Source of the DNA: JAAYEA01 sp012689325
GTDB taxonomy: Bacteria > Chloroflexota > Anaerolineae > JAAYEA01
DNA: 64,000 nucleotides
NCBI GenBank assembly: GCA_036841525.1
Contig: DAITVZ010000002.1
Coordinates: 1-64,000 of the forward strand
Direction of reading: 5' to 3'
Below, one piece after another: positions 52,168 through 60,294 of the stretch. Each line of letters begins with the position of its first letter. Position 1 is the first letter of the stretch. The translations under genes and the position numbers were made by a program. The notes beneath the pieces were generated by a model, which saw only the letters and a list, made by a program, of their open reading frames with translations, did no database searches and was not told where the DNA came from.

Positions 52168-54444
52168 CTAGCGTCCGTTGCCCTCAGCCTCCTCGGCGAC
52201 CACATAATCCTCTTCGTCTTCGATGGCCTTGATCTGGCGGCGCAGCCAAGAGACGGCCACCGGCTCGTAGCGCCGGCACAGCAGCACCGAGCAGGGAGCC
52301 TGCTCCGCCACCCAGTCATCCACGGAGCCAAAGAGTCGCGTGCTCAAGGACCACTCCTCGGAGGCGCCCAGTACAACCAGGTCATACGGCTCGCTGCGCG
52401 CCTCGGCCAGAATGCCCTCGGGCAACGACGCGCTCTCGCGCACACGCAGCGACACCCATGGCGGAACTTGTCCCAGAACCTCCTCGATCACCTCCGTCAG
52501 CAAGGCGGTCTTGTCCTCTAGCTCTTCCTGCAGTTCATCCTGGTCTGCCCGCGCGGACGGGCGCACAAGCCGCAGCGCGGTCACCTGGGCTCCCTTGGCC
52601 AGCGCGATCTCATAGGCGAGGCGCACCGCCAGGCGCGCATGCGTCGAGCCACCGATGGGGACGAGGATCTGCCGGACATCGTTCAGGCCGCGATCCAGCA
52701 GGACCGCCACGTTCGTGGGCGCCCTCTGCAGCACGGCTTTCACCGGGTTTTCCGCCAAGGCTTCCCCCTTGAGGGGGCCTGGCCACCCCGCGAGCAGCAG
52801 CTTGACATTGTTGCGATTGCGCAGCTCCGCTAGTATTCCCTCGGCGATGGTGCGGGCGCTGCGCAGCTTGGTGTAGACGGCCAGGTTGTTCTGCAGGGCA
52901 TAGGTGGATACCTCGGCCAACAGGGCCTTCTGCTGGTCCTTGGCTTGTCGAACGACCTGCGGCCCTCGCCTCCTCGATGATGGCGCCTTGTACACCGAAA
53001 GGACGCACGCATAGGTATCCTCGCTGGCCTCGGCAAAAATCGCCGCCAGGCGCACCAGCGCCTGAGCCGTCTGGGGATGAGCCGCGGCGATGAGCAGCCG
53101 GTCCCTGGCCGGCTCGGCGCTCTTGAGCACCGAGGCAGTCCAGGTCGAGACCTTTGGGCCCAGGATGCGCAGCAACGTAAGGAGGACGAGCAACACGGCC
53201 CCGAAAAGGATCGCGCGCCAGTCCGCAAAGGCGATGATCAGCACGCAGGCGACCCCTGCCGCGTACACGGTCCATGGGTAGAAGGGCACCTTGAACGGCC
53301 GCTTCAGGTCGGGGTGCAACTTCCTCAGGCGGATGAGCGACAGGCTGCCCCAGAACAGCACGAACAGATACCCAGAGCTCGAGATATAGCTCAGCAGGTC
53401 GACCAGGCCGATGAGAGCGACCAGTGCGCTGACTGCGCCGACGACGATTACGGCCACGTAGGGCGTGCGAAACCGGCTGAGCCTGGAGAACGCGCGCGGC
53501 CAGACCCGGTCGCGCCCCAGCGTGAACGCCTCGCGAGTGGCGCTGAGCATGGCCGAGTTGATCGTCGTGATAGTCGCGATGATGCCCAGCACGGCCATGA
53601 TCGCCACACCTATTCCTGGGGCAAAACGTGCGGCAGCGTCGGTCAGCGCCGTCTCCGAGCCAGCCAGCTCTTGCCAGGGAACGGTCCCCTGGGTCACCAG
53701 GGAGACGGTCATATAGATCACGGTTACCAGCGTCAAGCTCGTCAGGATGCCCACGGGGATTGCCCGGTCGGGGTTCTTGATCTCTTCGGCGTCATCGACG
53801 ATCACCTCGAACCCCACATAGGCGTTGTAGAGGAGCGCCACGGTGGCGAGCATGGCGGCAAGATTGCGCCAGAGGCCGTCAAAGACGAAGAACCTGCCCT
53901 CGGGGATGAAGACGTCCCAGGCAAAGCCATGGGGGCTCGCGAAGCCAGCGATGATATACCAGCCAAAGCCCACCAGCAGCAAGCCGCCCAGGATGATCTG
54001 CGCGTTTCCGACCTTGGTCACGCCGAGGATGTTCAACACGGTGAAAACCAGGATGATCGCGATGGCGGTGGGGACAATGGGCAATCCTGGAAGAAAGACC
54101 CGCAAGGAGTAGGCAAAGCCAACTCCGGAGAGCGCCGCGTAAAAGGTGCTGGAGAGGCAGTCCATGGACCCCGTGAGGTAGTGGAGCAAGCCGGTGCCAT
54201 AGGCCTCCCGCACGTAGCTCATGGCCCCGCCCGCTTCTGGGAACGCGGTCCCCAGCTCGCAATAGTTGATGGCCACGGCGTAGCTGAGCACGCCGCCAAT
54301 AAGCAGCGCCAGGATGGCGGCCGGCCCGGCCATGCCCGCGGCATGGCCCGTGAGCACAAAGATCTCCGCAGCGATGGTGCCCGCCGCGCCCAACATAATC
54401 ACTTGAGGCAGGCCCAACTGCCTCCTCAACCTGCGGCCACTCAT
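52168..54444 (-). CDS. APC-family permease with C-terminal USP domains (KimA-like)
   Basis: A 758-residue transporter. Residues about 5-430 form twelve membrane helices of the amino acid-polyamine-organocation fold (LPQVIMLGAAGTIAAEIFVLTGHAAG; YNAYVGFEVIVDDAEEIKNPDRAIP). The C-terminal 300 residues carry two universal-stress-protein-like domains (RLLIAAAHPQTAQALVRLAAIFAEA; QILVPIGGSTHARLAVRLAYEIALAKGAQVTALR; YDLVVLGASEEWSLSTRLFGSVDDWV). This is the architecture of KimA-like high-affinity K+ importers and related USP-fused amino-acid permeases. A ydaO-type c-di-AMP riboswitch in the leader supports a potassium or osmolyte role. ATG 54444 has GGAGG eight bases upstream. Ends at a strong terminator. 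Confidence 0.9.
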   Translation of the reverse strand: MSGRRLRRQLGLPQVIMLGAAGTIAAEIFVLTGHAAGMAGPAAILALLIGGVLSYAVAINYCELGTAFPEAGGAMSYVREAYGTGLLHYLTGSMDCLSSTFYAALSGVGFAYSLRVFLPGLPIVPTAIAIILVFTVLNILGVTKVGNAQIILGGLLLVGFGWYIIAGFASPHGFAWDVFIPEGRFFVFDGLWRNLAAMLATVALLYNAYVGFEVIVDDAEEIKNPDRAIPVGILTSLTLVTVIYMTVSLVTQGTVPWQELAGSETALTDAAARFAPGIGVAIMAVLGIIATITTINSAMLSATREAFTLGRDRVWPRAFSRLSRFRTPYVAVIVVGAVSALVALIGLVDLLSYISSSGYLFVLFWGSLSLIRLRKLHPDLKRPFKVPFYPWTVYAAGVACVLIIAFADWRAILFGAVLLVLLTLLRILGPKVSTWTASVLKSAEPARDRLLIAAAHPQTAQALVRLAAIFAEASEDTYACVLSVYKAPSSRRRGPQVVRQAKDQQKALLAEVSTYALQNNLAVYTKLRSARTIAEGILAELRNRNNVKLLLAGWPGPLKGEALAENPVKAVLQRAPTNVAVLLDRGLNDVRQILVPIGGSTHARLAVRLAYEIALAKGAQVTALRLVRPSARADQDELQEELEDKTALLTEVIEEVLGQVPPWVSLRVRESASLPEGILAEARSEPYDLVVLGASEEWSLSTRLFGSVDDWVAEQAPCSVLLCRRYEPVAVSWLRRQIKAIEDEEDYVVAEEAEGNGR

Positions 54445-54533
54445 CCAGAGTTCCTCCACTCTCTTGCGCGTGCCGTCCGCAAAGCCGCCAGGCGGCCCGC
54501 CTGCACTTCGCCGCCCCGACCAGCCGGACACGC

Positions 54534-54562
54534 AAAAGGCTCCAAGGCCTCGGCCTGGAGCC
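54534..54562 (-). terminator. Riboswitch expression-platform terminator
   Basis: GGCTCCA and TGGAGCC, with an inner GGCC/GGCC pair, form a stem followed by TTTT on the minus strand. It lies between the c-di-AMP aptamer and the permease start and would stop transcription when ligand is bound. Confidence 0.82.
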
Positions 54563-54589
54563 AGCAGACACGCCTATGCATCCGCTTCT

Positions 54590-54730
54590 CTCACCGCCGA
54601 CGGAGTTAGCTGACGGGTTAGGGCTGAAAGCTGCCCCTCTCGCGCTAGCGAGATGCACCCCAATGGTGGTTCCTCCGCTCCCCGGCGCCTTGTCGGCTGC
54701 CCGGGATTAGGCACGCAGACTGTTTCCAGC
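54590..54730 (-). promoter_or_regulatory. ydaO/yuaA-type c-di-AMP riboswitch
   Basis: The minus-strand leader of the permease has, in order, GCTGGAAACAG, CTAATCCCGGGCAGCCGACA, AGCGGAGGAACCACCATTGG, GGGTGCATC, GGGGCAGC and CCCTAACCCGTCAGCTAACT. The AACCCGUCAGCUAACUCCGUCGGC core and the GGGG-GGA-ACC-ACC-A segment match the conserved parts of the ydaO riboswitch, which binds c-di-AMP and typically controls K+ or osmolyte transporters. Boundaries are approximate. Confidence 0.88.
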
Positions 54731-54735
54731 GATTA

Positions 54736-54764
54736 ACGATACACCCGAACGCCCTAGCCGTCAA
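54736..54764 (-). promoter_or_regulatory. Sigma70-type promoter driving the riboswitch and permease
   Basis: Minus-strand TTGACG, 17 bases, TATCGT; transcription would begin at the 5' end of the aptamer. Confidence 0.72.
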
Positions 54765-54781
54765 ATGCCTCGGCCACCTGC

Positions 54782-56065
54782 TCACTGCAAGAACTTGAGC
54801 TTCAGGGCCTCGATCTCGCCGTCGCCGATGGGCACGAGTTTGCCCAGGGGCAGGATGTCCAGCACCGACTTGGCGCTGAACTCGGCCACCTCCAGCCGGT
54901 CAAAGGCTTGCAGAACGTCGCCCCCGACGGACAGCACGCAGTCGTTCTGCACAAACATCACCGGCGTCTCGCCGGAGAGGGCCGCGGCGATCCTGCCCGG
55001 ATCGCGATATTGCGCCCCATAGGAGATCAAGGGGATATCGCGCAGCAGAATATAGCTCTCCGGTATAGTCCTCGTATCGAAGGGCTGCCCGGCGATGGCA
55101 AAGGCCATCACATGGGGTGGCTGGGCGATGAGGATCGCCCCGATCTCCGGGTGCGCCTCATAGATCGCCTGATGCAAGCGCGCCGAGCGGCTGGGGTGCT
55201 TTCCACGCTCCCTTCTGCCCTCCCGGATCAGCACCAGATCCTCGATCTCCATGGAGCGCCGATCTTGGCCGGTCGGCGTGATGATAAAGCTATCCGCATC
55301 CACCCGGGCAGAGGCCACTCCCTCGGTGCTGATCATCAGATACCGATCGCAGGCCCGGTGCACGATCTCGACGATCCGGCCCCGAACCTCCCGCTCCGGA
55401 CTCGTGTGCTCTGCCGGGTCAAACTCGGGCAGAAGGCTCTCCCGCCCATCGAAATAGGCGATCTGCTCCTCGCTCAGGCGATGGACAGGGCCCAGACCCC
55501 GCGCCTGCAGCAACGTGCGGGCACAGAAATCCAGTGTCTCCAGCCGCTGAAAGGCAGCCCGGAGGTCCTCGCCGCCCGCGGCGATGCCGTGGTTCTCCAA
55601 CAAGACCGTCTCATAGCCCTGCGCAAAGGTCTCCGCGATCACCTCTCCGAGCGCCTCGCTGCCGGGCAACGCGTAAGGCGCATAGCCCACCGCCCCGCAT
55701 ATCCGCCGGGCCTGCGGGATGATGTCGGTCACCGGCGTCTCTCGCATGATGCTGAACGACACCAGCGCCGGGGGGTGCGCGTGCACGATGGCGCGGAGGT
55801 CGGGCCGCCGCGCATAGATGGCGCGATGGAAGGGGTACTCGGAGGAGGGGCGGTGCGGCCCGACGATGCGGCCATCCGCCTGCACGCACATGATGTCCTT
55901 GGGCGTGAGCGCGCCTTTGTCCACCCCCGCCGGCGTGATCCAGATGTCGTCGTTGGTGTCCCGAATGGACAGGTTCCCCCCGGAGAGGGTGGTCATGTTG
56001 TTACGATAGATGCGCTCCATGATGGCGACCAATTGGTCGCGCGGGTGCAGCAGGTGGAATCTCAT
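54782..56065 (-). CDS. Class II aldolase/adducin protein, tandem duplication with degenerate second half
   Basis: A 427-residue protein made of two class II aldolase (FucA/RhaD-like) domains. The first half (about 5-200) is complete: TTLSGGNLSIRD, SSEYPFHRAIYARRPDLRAIVHAHPPALVSF (catalytic Glu, zinc His-x-His) and LLENHG (third His). The second half (about 225-425) keeps the fold (LMISTEGVASARVDADSFIITPTGQDRR, ARLHQAIYEAHPEIGAILIAQPPHVMAFA, FVQNDCVLSVGG), but the zinc His-x-His becomes Ile-Ala-Gln and the Asn-His-Gly becomes Asn-Asp-Cys. It is therefore non-catalytic, perhaps structural. It would cleave a sugar phosphate such as fuculose-1-phosphate. GGAGG upstream of the ATG; third gene after the esterase and HD genes. 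Confidence 0.88.
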   Translation of the reverse strand: MRFHLLHPRDQLVAIMERIYRNNMTTLSGGNLSIRDTNDDIWITPAGVDKGALTPKDIMCVQADGRIVGPHRPSSEYPFHRAIYARRPDLRAIVHAHPPALVSFSIMRETPVTDIIPQARRICGAVGYAPYALPGSEALGEVIAETFAQGYETVLLENHGIAAGGEDLRAAFQRLETLDFCARTLLQARGLGPVHRLSEEQIAYFDGRESLLPEFDPAEHTSPEREVRGRIVEIVHRACDRYLMISTEGVASARVDADSFIITPTGQDRRSMEIEDLVLIREGRRERGKHPSRSARLHQAIYEAHPEIGAILIAQPPHVMAFAIAGQPFDTRTIPESYILLRDIPLISYGAQYRDPGRIAAALSGETPVMFVQNDCVLSVGGDVLQAFDRLEVAEFSAKSVLDILPLGKLVPIGDGEIEALKLKFLQ

Positions 56066-56090
56066 CGTCGCCTCCGGCTCGCAAGCCAGG

Positions 56091-56615
56091 TCAACCAGCG
56101 CGGCGCACGGCCTCCACGAGATCCGCCAGGGTCAAGCATTCGGCCTCGGCATAGCGCGCCACCATCTCGCCGAGATGGGCGCGCTGCGGTCCCAGCGCCG
56201 CCTGCAACGCGACCAGGGCCCCGTCGCCTTGCTCGGCAAAGCGCTCGAGCTCCGGCAGGGGTATCCGCTGCCCGAGCAAGGCCAGCGCATCGGCGCCGCG
56301 CAGTGAGCGATCCAGGCGCGAGAGGAGCGGCAGACCGGCGCGATGGTCGTGCGCCGCGATGGCCCGCAGCCCCTCGGGCGGCAGGCTCTCGCCCAGCATC
56401 TCGGCGGCCACGAGGCCATGCCGCGAGAGGTCCGCGGACGTGGCAGGGAGGTCGATGTCGTGGAGGATGCCCACGGTCTCCCACAGCTCGCCGTCCTCGC
56501 CGAATCGCCGCGCGAGCTCGCGCATGATCCGCCCCACCAAGAGCGAATGCTCCGCCTTGGGGGACTCGCCCAGCTCCCGCCGCATGACTGCCACGGCCTC
56601 CGCCACGCTCAGCAT
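56091..56615 (-). CDS. HD-domain phosphohydrolase
   Basis: A 174-residue HD-superfamily protein. The first metal His is in KAEHSLLVG (about 23), the paired HD is LHDID (about 52-53), and a second His/Asp segment is AAHDHRAGLPLLSRLDRSL. The pattern is that of small metal-dependent phosphohydrolases acting on nucleotides or phosphate esters. GGAGG precedes ATG 56615. It lies 12 bases after the esterase and 25 bases before the aldolase, so they form an operon. Substrate unknown. Confidence 0.85.
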   Translation of the reverse strand: MLSVAEAVAVMRRELGESPKAEHSLLVGRIMRELARRFGEDGELWETVGILHDIDLPATSADLSRHGLVAAEMLGESLPPEGLRAIAAHDHRAGLPLLSRLDRSLRGADALALLGQRIPLPELERFAEQGDGALVALQAALGPQRAHLGEMVARYAEAECLTLADLVEAVRRAG

Positions 56616-56627
56616 TCCCCCTCCGCC

Positions 56628-57485
56628 CTAACCCAGTGCTTTGACCCACGCCTCGAAGAGCGAAGGCCAACCGGCAACGGCGCCGCCCTTCACGCCCAGG
56701 CCAAAACCATGCCCGCCGCGCTCAAAGAGATGCATCTCGACCGGAACCTTGGCGGCGCGCAGGCCCTGGAAGAAGGACACGCTCCCCTCCACCGGCAGGT
56801 GGTCATCGCACGCCTGCACGATAAAGGCCGGCGGCGTCTGCGCCGAGATGGCCATGAGGTGCTTCTCGCGAATCCCCGGGTAGACGGGCAGCAGGAAATC
56901 GGGGCGAGAGCTGAAGCGTTCCACCGCGTCAGCGGCATCAGCTCGCCCCTCGGCCCAGTTCGTGCCGAGGCTGGCCACCAGGTGCCCACCGGCCGAGAAC
57001 CCCATCGCGCCGATCCTCTTTGGATCCAGGCCCCAAGCCTGCGCGCGGCTGCGCGCGATCTGCATGGCGCGGCGCGCATCGGCCTCGCCGGCGGCGATCG
57101 CGTTCACACGGTCATCGGGGCTGCCGGTGCGGTACTTGACCACAAAGGCCGCCACGCCCAGCCCGTTCAGCCAGCGCGCCACATCCCAGCCCTCCTTGTC
57201 GATGGCAAGGTGCTGGAAAGCGCCGCCGGGGAAAACCACAATGGCCATGCCGGTCGCCTGATCCTGCGGCGGCAGGAAGGCTTGCATGGTGGGGCGCGTC
57301 ACCCCCTTGATCGCTCGATTGCGCTGGTGGCCGGGGCCCTCGAGCTCTCGCACCAGCACCTGCTCTTCCGCGGCGCAGTTCCAGCCGGGAACCTCGCCGG
57401 GCCACAGAGGCTCGGCAACCTGAAGCATTGGATCCGTGCTGTCCCAGGCGAACGGGCTGGGTCGCGCGGGTAGATTGGTGGCCAT
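56628..57485 (-). CDS. Alpha/beta hydrolase, acetyl-xylan-esterase-like
   Basis: A 285-residue serine esterase. The oxyanion region is AIVVFPGGAFQHLAIDKEGWDVARWL; the nucleophile is in GFSAGGHL (about 195); Asp and His candidates are ACDDHLPVEG and RGGHGFGLG. This is the BD-FAE/acetyl xylan esterase pattern of deacetylases for polysaccharides and oligosaccharides. No signal peptide, so it acts on imported fragments. ATG 57485 has GAGGAG five bases upstream, and a promoter is at 57553-57581. It heads the esterase-HD-aldolase operon. Confidence 0.9.
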   Translation of the reverse strand: MATNLPARPSPFAWDSTDPMLQVAEPLWPGEVPGWNCAAEEQVLVRELEGPGHQRNRAIKGVTRPTMQAFLPPQDQATGMAIVVFPGGAFQHLAIDKEGWDVARWLNGLGVAAFVVKYRTGSPDDRVNAIAAGEADARRAMQIARSRAQAWGLDPKRIGAMGFSAGGHLVASLGTNWAEGRADAADAVERFSSRPDFLLPVYPGIREKHLMAISAQTPPAFIVQACDDHLPVEGSVSFFQGLRAAKVPVEMHLFERGGHGFGLGVKGGAVAGWPSLFEAWVKALG

Positions 57486-57552
57486 GGCATCTCCTCGGGC
57501 TAGGTTGTCTCGCCGGCCTGACCCATGGGGGCCAAGCTGGCTCGCGAGCTGC

Positions 57553-57581
57553 ATCATATCCCGGGAGCGGCGCAGCGACAA
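57553..57581 (-). promoter_or_regulatory. Sigma70-type promoter of the esterase operon
   Basis: Minus-strand TTGTCG, 17 bases, TATGAT. Confidence 0.68.
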
Positions 57582-57586
57582 ATGGC

Positions 57587-57620
57587 AGAGGCGGGGCCTG
57601 GCACGCAGAACCCCGCCTCT
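57587..57620 (-). terminator. Terminator-like hairpin after the small helical protein
   Basis: AGAGGCGGGG pairs with CCCCGCCTCT around a 14-base loop. The following minus-strand sequence (GCCATTTG) is only partly T-rich. Confidence 0.6.
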
Positions 57621-57644
57621 GAGCGTCACTTGGTCCGTCTTTGG

Positions 57645-57866
57645 CTAGCCGAGCGCCCTCAGGTCCGCGTCGATGGCCGCGAGCTTTTCCCTGGTCAGCC
57701 CCGCTGCCGCCGCTTCTGGATAGTACGAGACGGACTTGAGCGTCTCATAGTACACGTCATAGATGTTCGGATGCCTGGACGCGCCAGGGATGTGCTTCTC
57801 CACCACCGCCTTGGCTCGCTCATCGGCGAGCAAGTCCTTGATCGTCGAGTTCATCGAGAACGCCAT
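57645..57866 (-). CDS. Small helical protein (C-terminal-module-like)
   Basis: A 73-residue protein: NSTIKDLLADERAKAVVEKHIPG, HPNIYDVYYETLKSV and TREKLAAIDADLRAL. The pattern of LLA(D/N)..AKAVLEKH(L/I)PG followed by a LT.E.L..ID..L segment resembles a small module I associate with the ends of secreted hydrolases and lipoproteins; here it is stand-alone. GAGGAGAGAG precedes the ATG. It follows the GH2-SCP2 gene by 84 bases and ends at a hairpin. Function unknown. Confidence 0.6.
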   Translation of the reverse strand: MAFSMNSTIKDLLADERAKAVVEKHIPGASRHPNIYDVYYETLKSVSYYPEAAAAGLTREKLAAIDADLRALG

Positions 57867-57950
57867 CTCTCTCCTCTCTTTCCTTGATAGTTGTGATGCT
57901 GGTCACTCGTATCTGGTCCGACACCGGCTGTTTCGTGCGCCGGCGCTGCC

Positions 57951-60122
57951 CTAACCCAGAGCGCCCTGCAGCGCCATCAGGGCCCGGATATCTCCCGCGA
58001 TCTTGATCTTGCCGGTCATGTAGGCCACCATCGGGTTCAGCTCGCCCCGGAGGAGCTTCATGGCGTCCTCCGCCTGCATGGTGACCGTCGCCGTCGCCTC
58101 TCCAGCCCCGGGGCCGGCCTCTGCGCGGCAAGCGCCGCTCTCAAAGACGAAGCGATACAGCCGCCCCTCGCCCAGGTCGAACTTGAGCACGGCGTTGAGG
58201 CCGGGGTTCTTGCCGTTCAGCTTGGCCGCCAACGCCAGAAAGGCCTCGGGCACCACGGGTTGAGGCGGAGCAGGCGGCTCCGGCGCGCGCTGCGGCGCCA
58301 CGCCTTGCTGAGCAGCCGTCACGCCAGTGGGCTGAGCCCAGCGCTCGCGCAAAAAGTGCGCGGCCATCTTGGGGCGGCGGTCCCGCGTGAAAACGCCCTT
58401 TCGGTTCATCCCTCCGGCGCGCATCGGGCTCTGCCCGACCTTAAAGTCGGCGAAATTCCAGACGTGCAGCCCCGCCACATAGGGCCGCGCCGCCGCCACA
58501 TCCAGATAGCGTCGCAGCATCTCCACCTGGTACTCCTCGCTCCAGACCTCCGGCGGGTCAGCATGCACGCCAGCGAGCGAGTCGGCGCCGAATTCGCTGA
58601 TCACGATGGGCTTGCCCAACTGCTGGTGCAGCCCATCCAGCTCTTGCGCCAGCATCCGGGCCCCCTCATCGAGCTGCCCGGCCTGGACGTACCAGCCCCA
58701 GTAGCGGTTGATGAACACCACATCCGCCAGCGCCATCCACTCCACCGGGCACCCCATCACCGCCGCCGATGTGGCTGGCCGGGTGGGATCCAGATCGCGC
58801 ACCACGCTGTAAAGCTCGCGGAAGAAGGCGAGGGCCGAGGCGTCCGCCGCGTTGGGCTCGTTCCGCCCGCCGTCGCCGCCCATCATCCGCCGCATCGCGT
58901 TGGGAGGCATCGGCTCGTTGGCCACGCTCCACATGATCACGCTGGGATGGTTCTTGTCGCGCGCCACCAGCTCGCGCAGTTGCCGCTTGCACAGCCCCAA
59001 GCGCGTCTGGATATTCTCCTCGCCGTCCTCGAAGAACAGCCCCACCGCCGGGATCTCGTCCACCACCAGGGTGCCCTCGCGATCGGCGATGTCCATGGCC
59101 TCATCCGAGTAGGGATAATGGGAGGTCCGGTACGAGTTGGCGCCGATCCACTTGAAGAGCGCGGCGTCCTTGATGATCAGGGGCATGTTCAGACCGCGGC
59201 CGTGCACCGGGAAATCCTCGTGCTTGCCAAAGCCCTTCAGCATAATCGGCTTGCCATTGAGCAGCAGTCGATCGCCTTGCACGCTGATGGTCCGGATGCC
59301 CACGGGCAGCCGATAGCGATCGATGACCTCCCCCGCGTCAAGCGTCACCTCCAGATCGTAGAGGAAGGGGTTGTCCGGGGACCAGAGGCGCGCCTTGGGC
59401 ACGCGGATCGCCGCCTCCGCGACGCTCCCTTGGAAGGACAGAGGCGCGTCGGCCTCGAAACCCTGCCCCCGCACCCTCACACGTCCGGCGCCGCCCTCGC
59501 CACGTTGGATGACCTCGACGTCCACGATGCCATCCTCGCCGACCAGCACCGTGTTCACGGTGACGTCCTCGATGCGCCTAGGGGGGACCGCGAAAAGGAT
59601 CACGGGGCGATGCAAGCCCCCGTAGGGGAAAAAGTCGAAATTGGTGCTGGGGAACCCGCTCATAAAGCCACCGAAACCGCCGCGGGCCACGTTGCCTGGC
59701 GGCACCCGCGTCGGCTTGAGCTCGTTCTCCACACCGATGGCGATGAGGTTTTCTGCACCCCACCTGACCTGCGGGGTGATCTCCAGGTCGAAGGGCAAGT
59801 GCCCGCCCTCGTGCGAGCCCACTATCTCCCCGTTGATCCACACCTTGGCAGCATAGTTGGCGGAGCCAACGCGCACGAACAGCTCCTGGCCATTCCATCC
59901 ACTGGGCACATAGAACGCGCGCGCATACCAGGCCAACCCCATATAGTCGCGCGTGTCCTGGAACTGCTCGTTCCAACTCCCCGGCACCGCGATCTGGCGC
60001 GGAGCGCTCAGCCCGTGCTGCCAGCCCTCCGCCTCGCCGACCTGCCCGGGATCGAGCTGGAACCCCCAGAAACCCGACAGGTCCAGCAAGTTGCGAATAT
60101 CGTTCTGCTGCGGGTAGAGCAT
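57951..60122 (-). CDS. GH2 glycosidase fused to an SCP2 domain
   Basis: A 723-residue protein. Residues about 1-590 form a beta-glucuronidase-like GH2 enzyme: NLLDLSGFWGFQLDPG, GSWNEQFQD, RTSHYPYSDEAMDIADREGTLVVDEIPAVG, acid/base Glu in SVANEP (about 402) and nucleophile in VISEFGADS (about 510). A Pro/Ala-rich linker (about 605-630) leads to an SCP2-like sterol/lipid-binding domain (EAFLALAAKLNGKNPGL ... MKLLRGELNPMVAYMTGKIKIAGDI). This combination is unusual. The SCP2 tail could bind a lipid aglycone, so a steryl or lipid glycoside or glucuronide is a possible substrate. AAGGAGG precedes ATG 60122; promoter at 60157-60184. No signal peptide. Confidence 0.9.
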   Translation of the reverse strand: MLYPQQNDIRNLLDLSGFWGFQLDPGQVGEAEGWQHGLSAPRQIAVPGSWNEQFQDTRDYMGLAWYARAFYVPSGWNGQELFVRVGSANYAAKVWINGEIVGSHEGGHLPFDLEITPQVRWGAENLIAIGVENELKPTRVPPGNVARGGFGGFMSGFPSTNFDFFPYGGLHRPVILFAVPPRRIEDVTVNTVLVGEDGIVDVEVIQRGEGGAGRVRVRGQGFEADAPLSFQGSVAEAAIRVPKARLWSPDNPFLYDLEVTLDAGEVIDRYRLPVGIRTISVQGDRLLLNGKPIMLKGFGKHEDFPVHGRGLNMPLIIKDAALFKWIGANSYRTSHYPYSDEAMDIADREGTLVVDEIPAVGLFFEDGEENIQTRLGLCKRQLRELVARDKNHPSVIMWSVANEPMPPNAMRRMMGGDGGRNEPNAADASALAFFRELYSVVRDLDPTRPATSAAVMGCPVEWMALADVVFINRYWGWYVQAGQLDEGARMLAQELDGLHQQLGKPIVISEFGADSLAGVHADPPEVWSEEYQVEMLRRYLDVAAARPYVAGLHVWNFADFKVGQSPMRAGGMNRKGVFTRDRRPKMAAHFLRERWAQPTGVTAAQQGVAPQRAPEPPAPPQPVVPEAFLALAAKLNGKNPGLNAVLKFDLGEGRLYRFVFESGACRAEAGPGAGEATATVTMQAEDAMKLLRGELNPMVAYMTGKIKIAGDIRALMALQGALG

Positions 60123-60156
60123 CGGTACCTCCTTGTTCCCATGCCGGATGGCCCCT

Positions 60157-60184
60157 ATTATCCGCAGCCAGGCCGATCTGTCAA
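60157..60184 (-). promoter_or_regulatory. Sigma70-type promoter of the GH2-SCP2 gene
   Basis: Minus-strand TTGACA, 16 bases, GATAAT, about 35 bases upstream of the ATG. Confidence 0.7.
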
Positions 60185-60203
60185 GTCCTGCCGGGGCGGC
60201 AAC

Positions 60204-60232
60204 TTGACGATCGGGCGATTGCGTGCTTAACT
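60204..60232 (+). promoter_or_regulatory. Possible promoter of the hydrolase-GDPD-sulfatase operon
   Basis: TTGACG, 17 bases, TTAACT. The -10 match is weak, so the call rests mainly on position. Confidence 0.4.
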
Positions 60233-60294
60233 GGCCTGGCAGCCGCGCGGACGCCTTCGCCACGGCAGCTTCGGCATCAGGATGGGAGGTCCAG

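Noticed and set aside
58260..60230. Long plus-strand reading frame opposite the GH2-SCP2 gene
   Set aside because: Shadow frame; the minus strand has the GH2 catalytic residues and SCP2 features.
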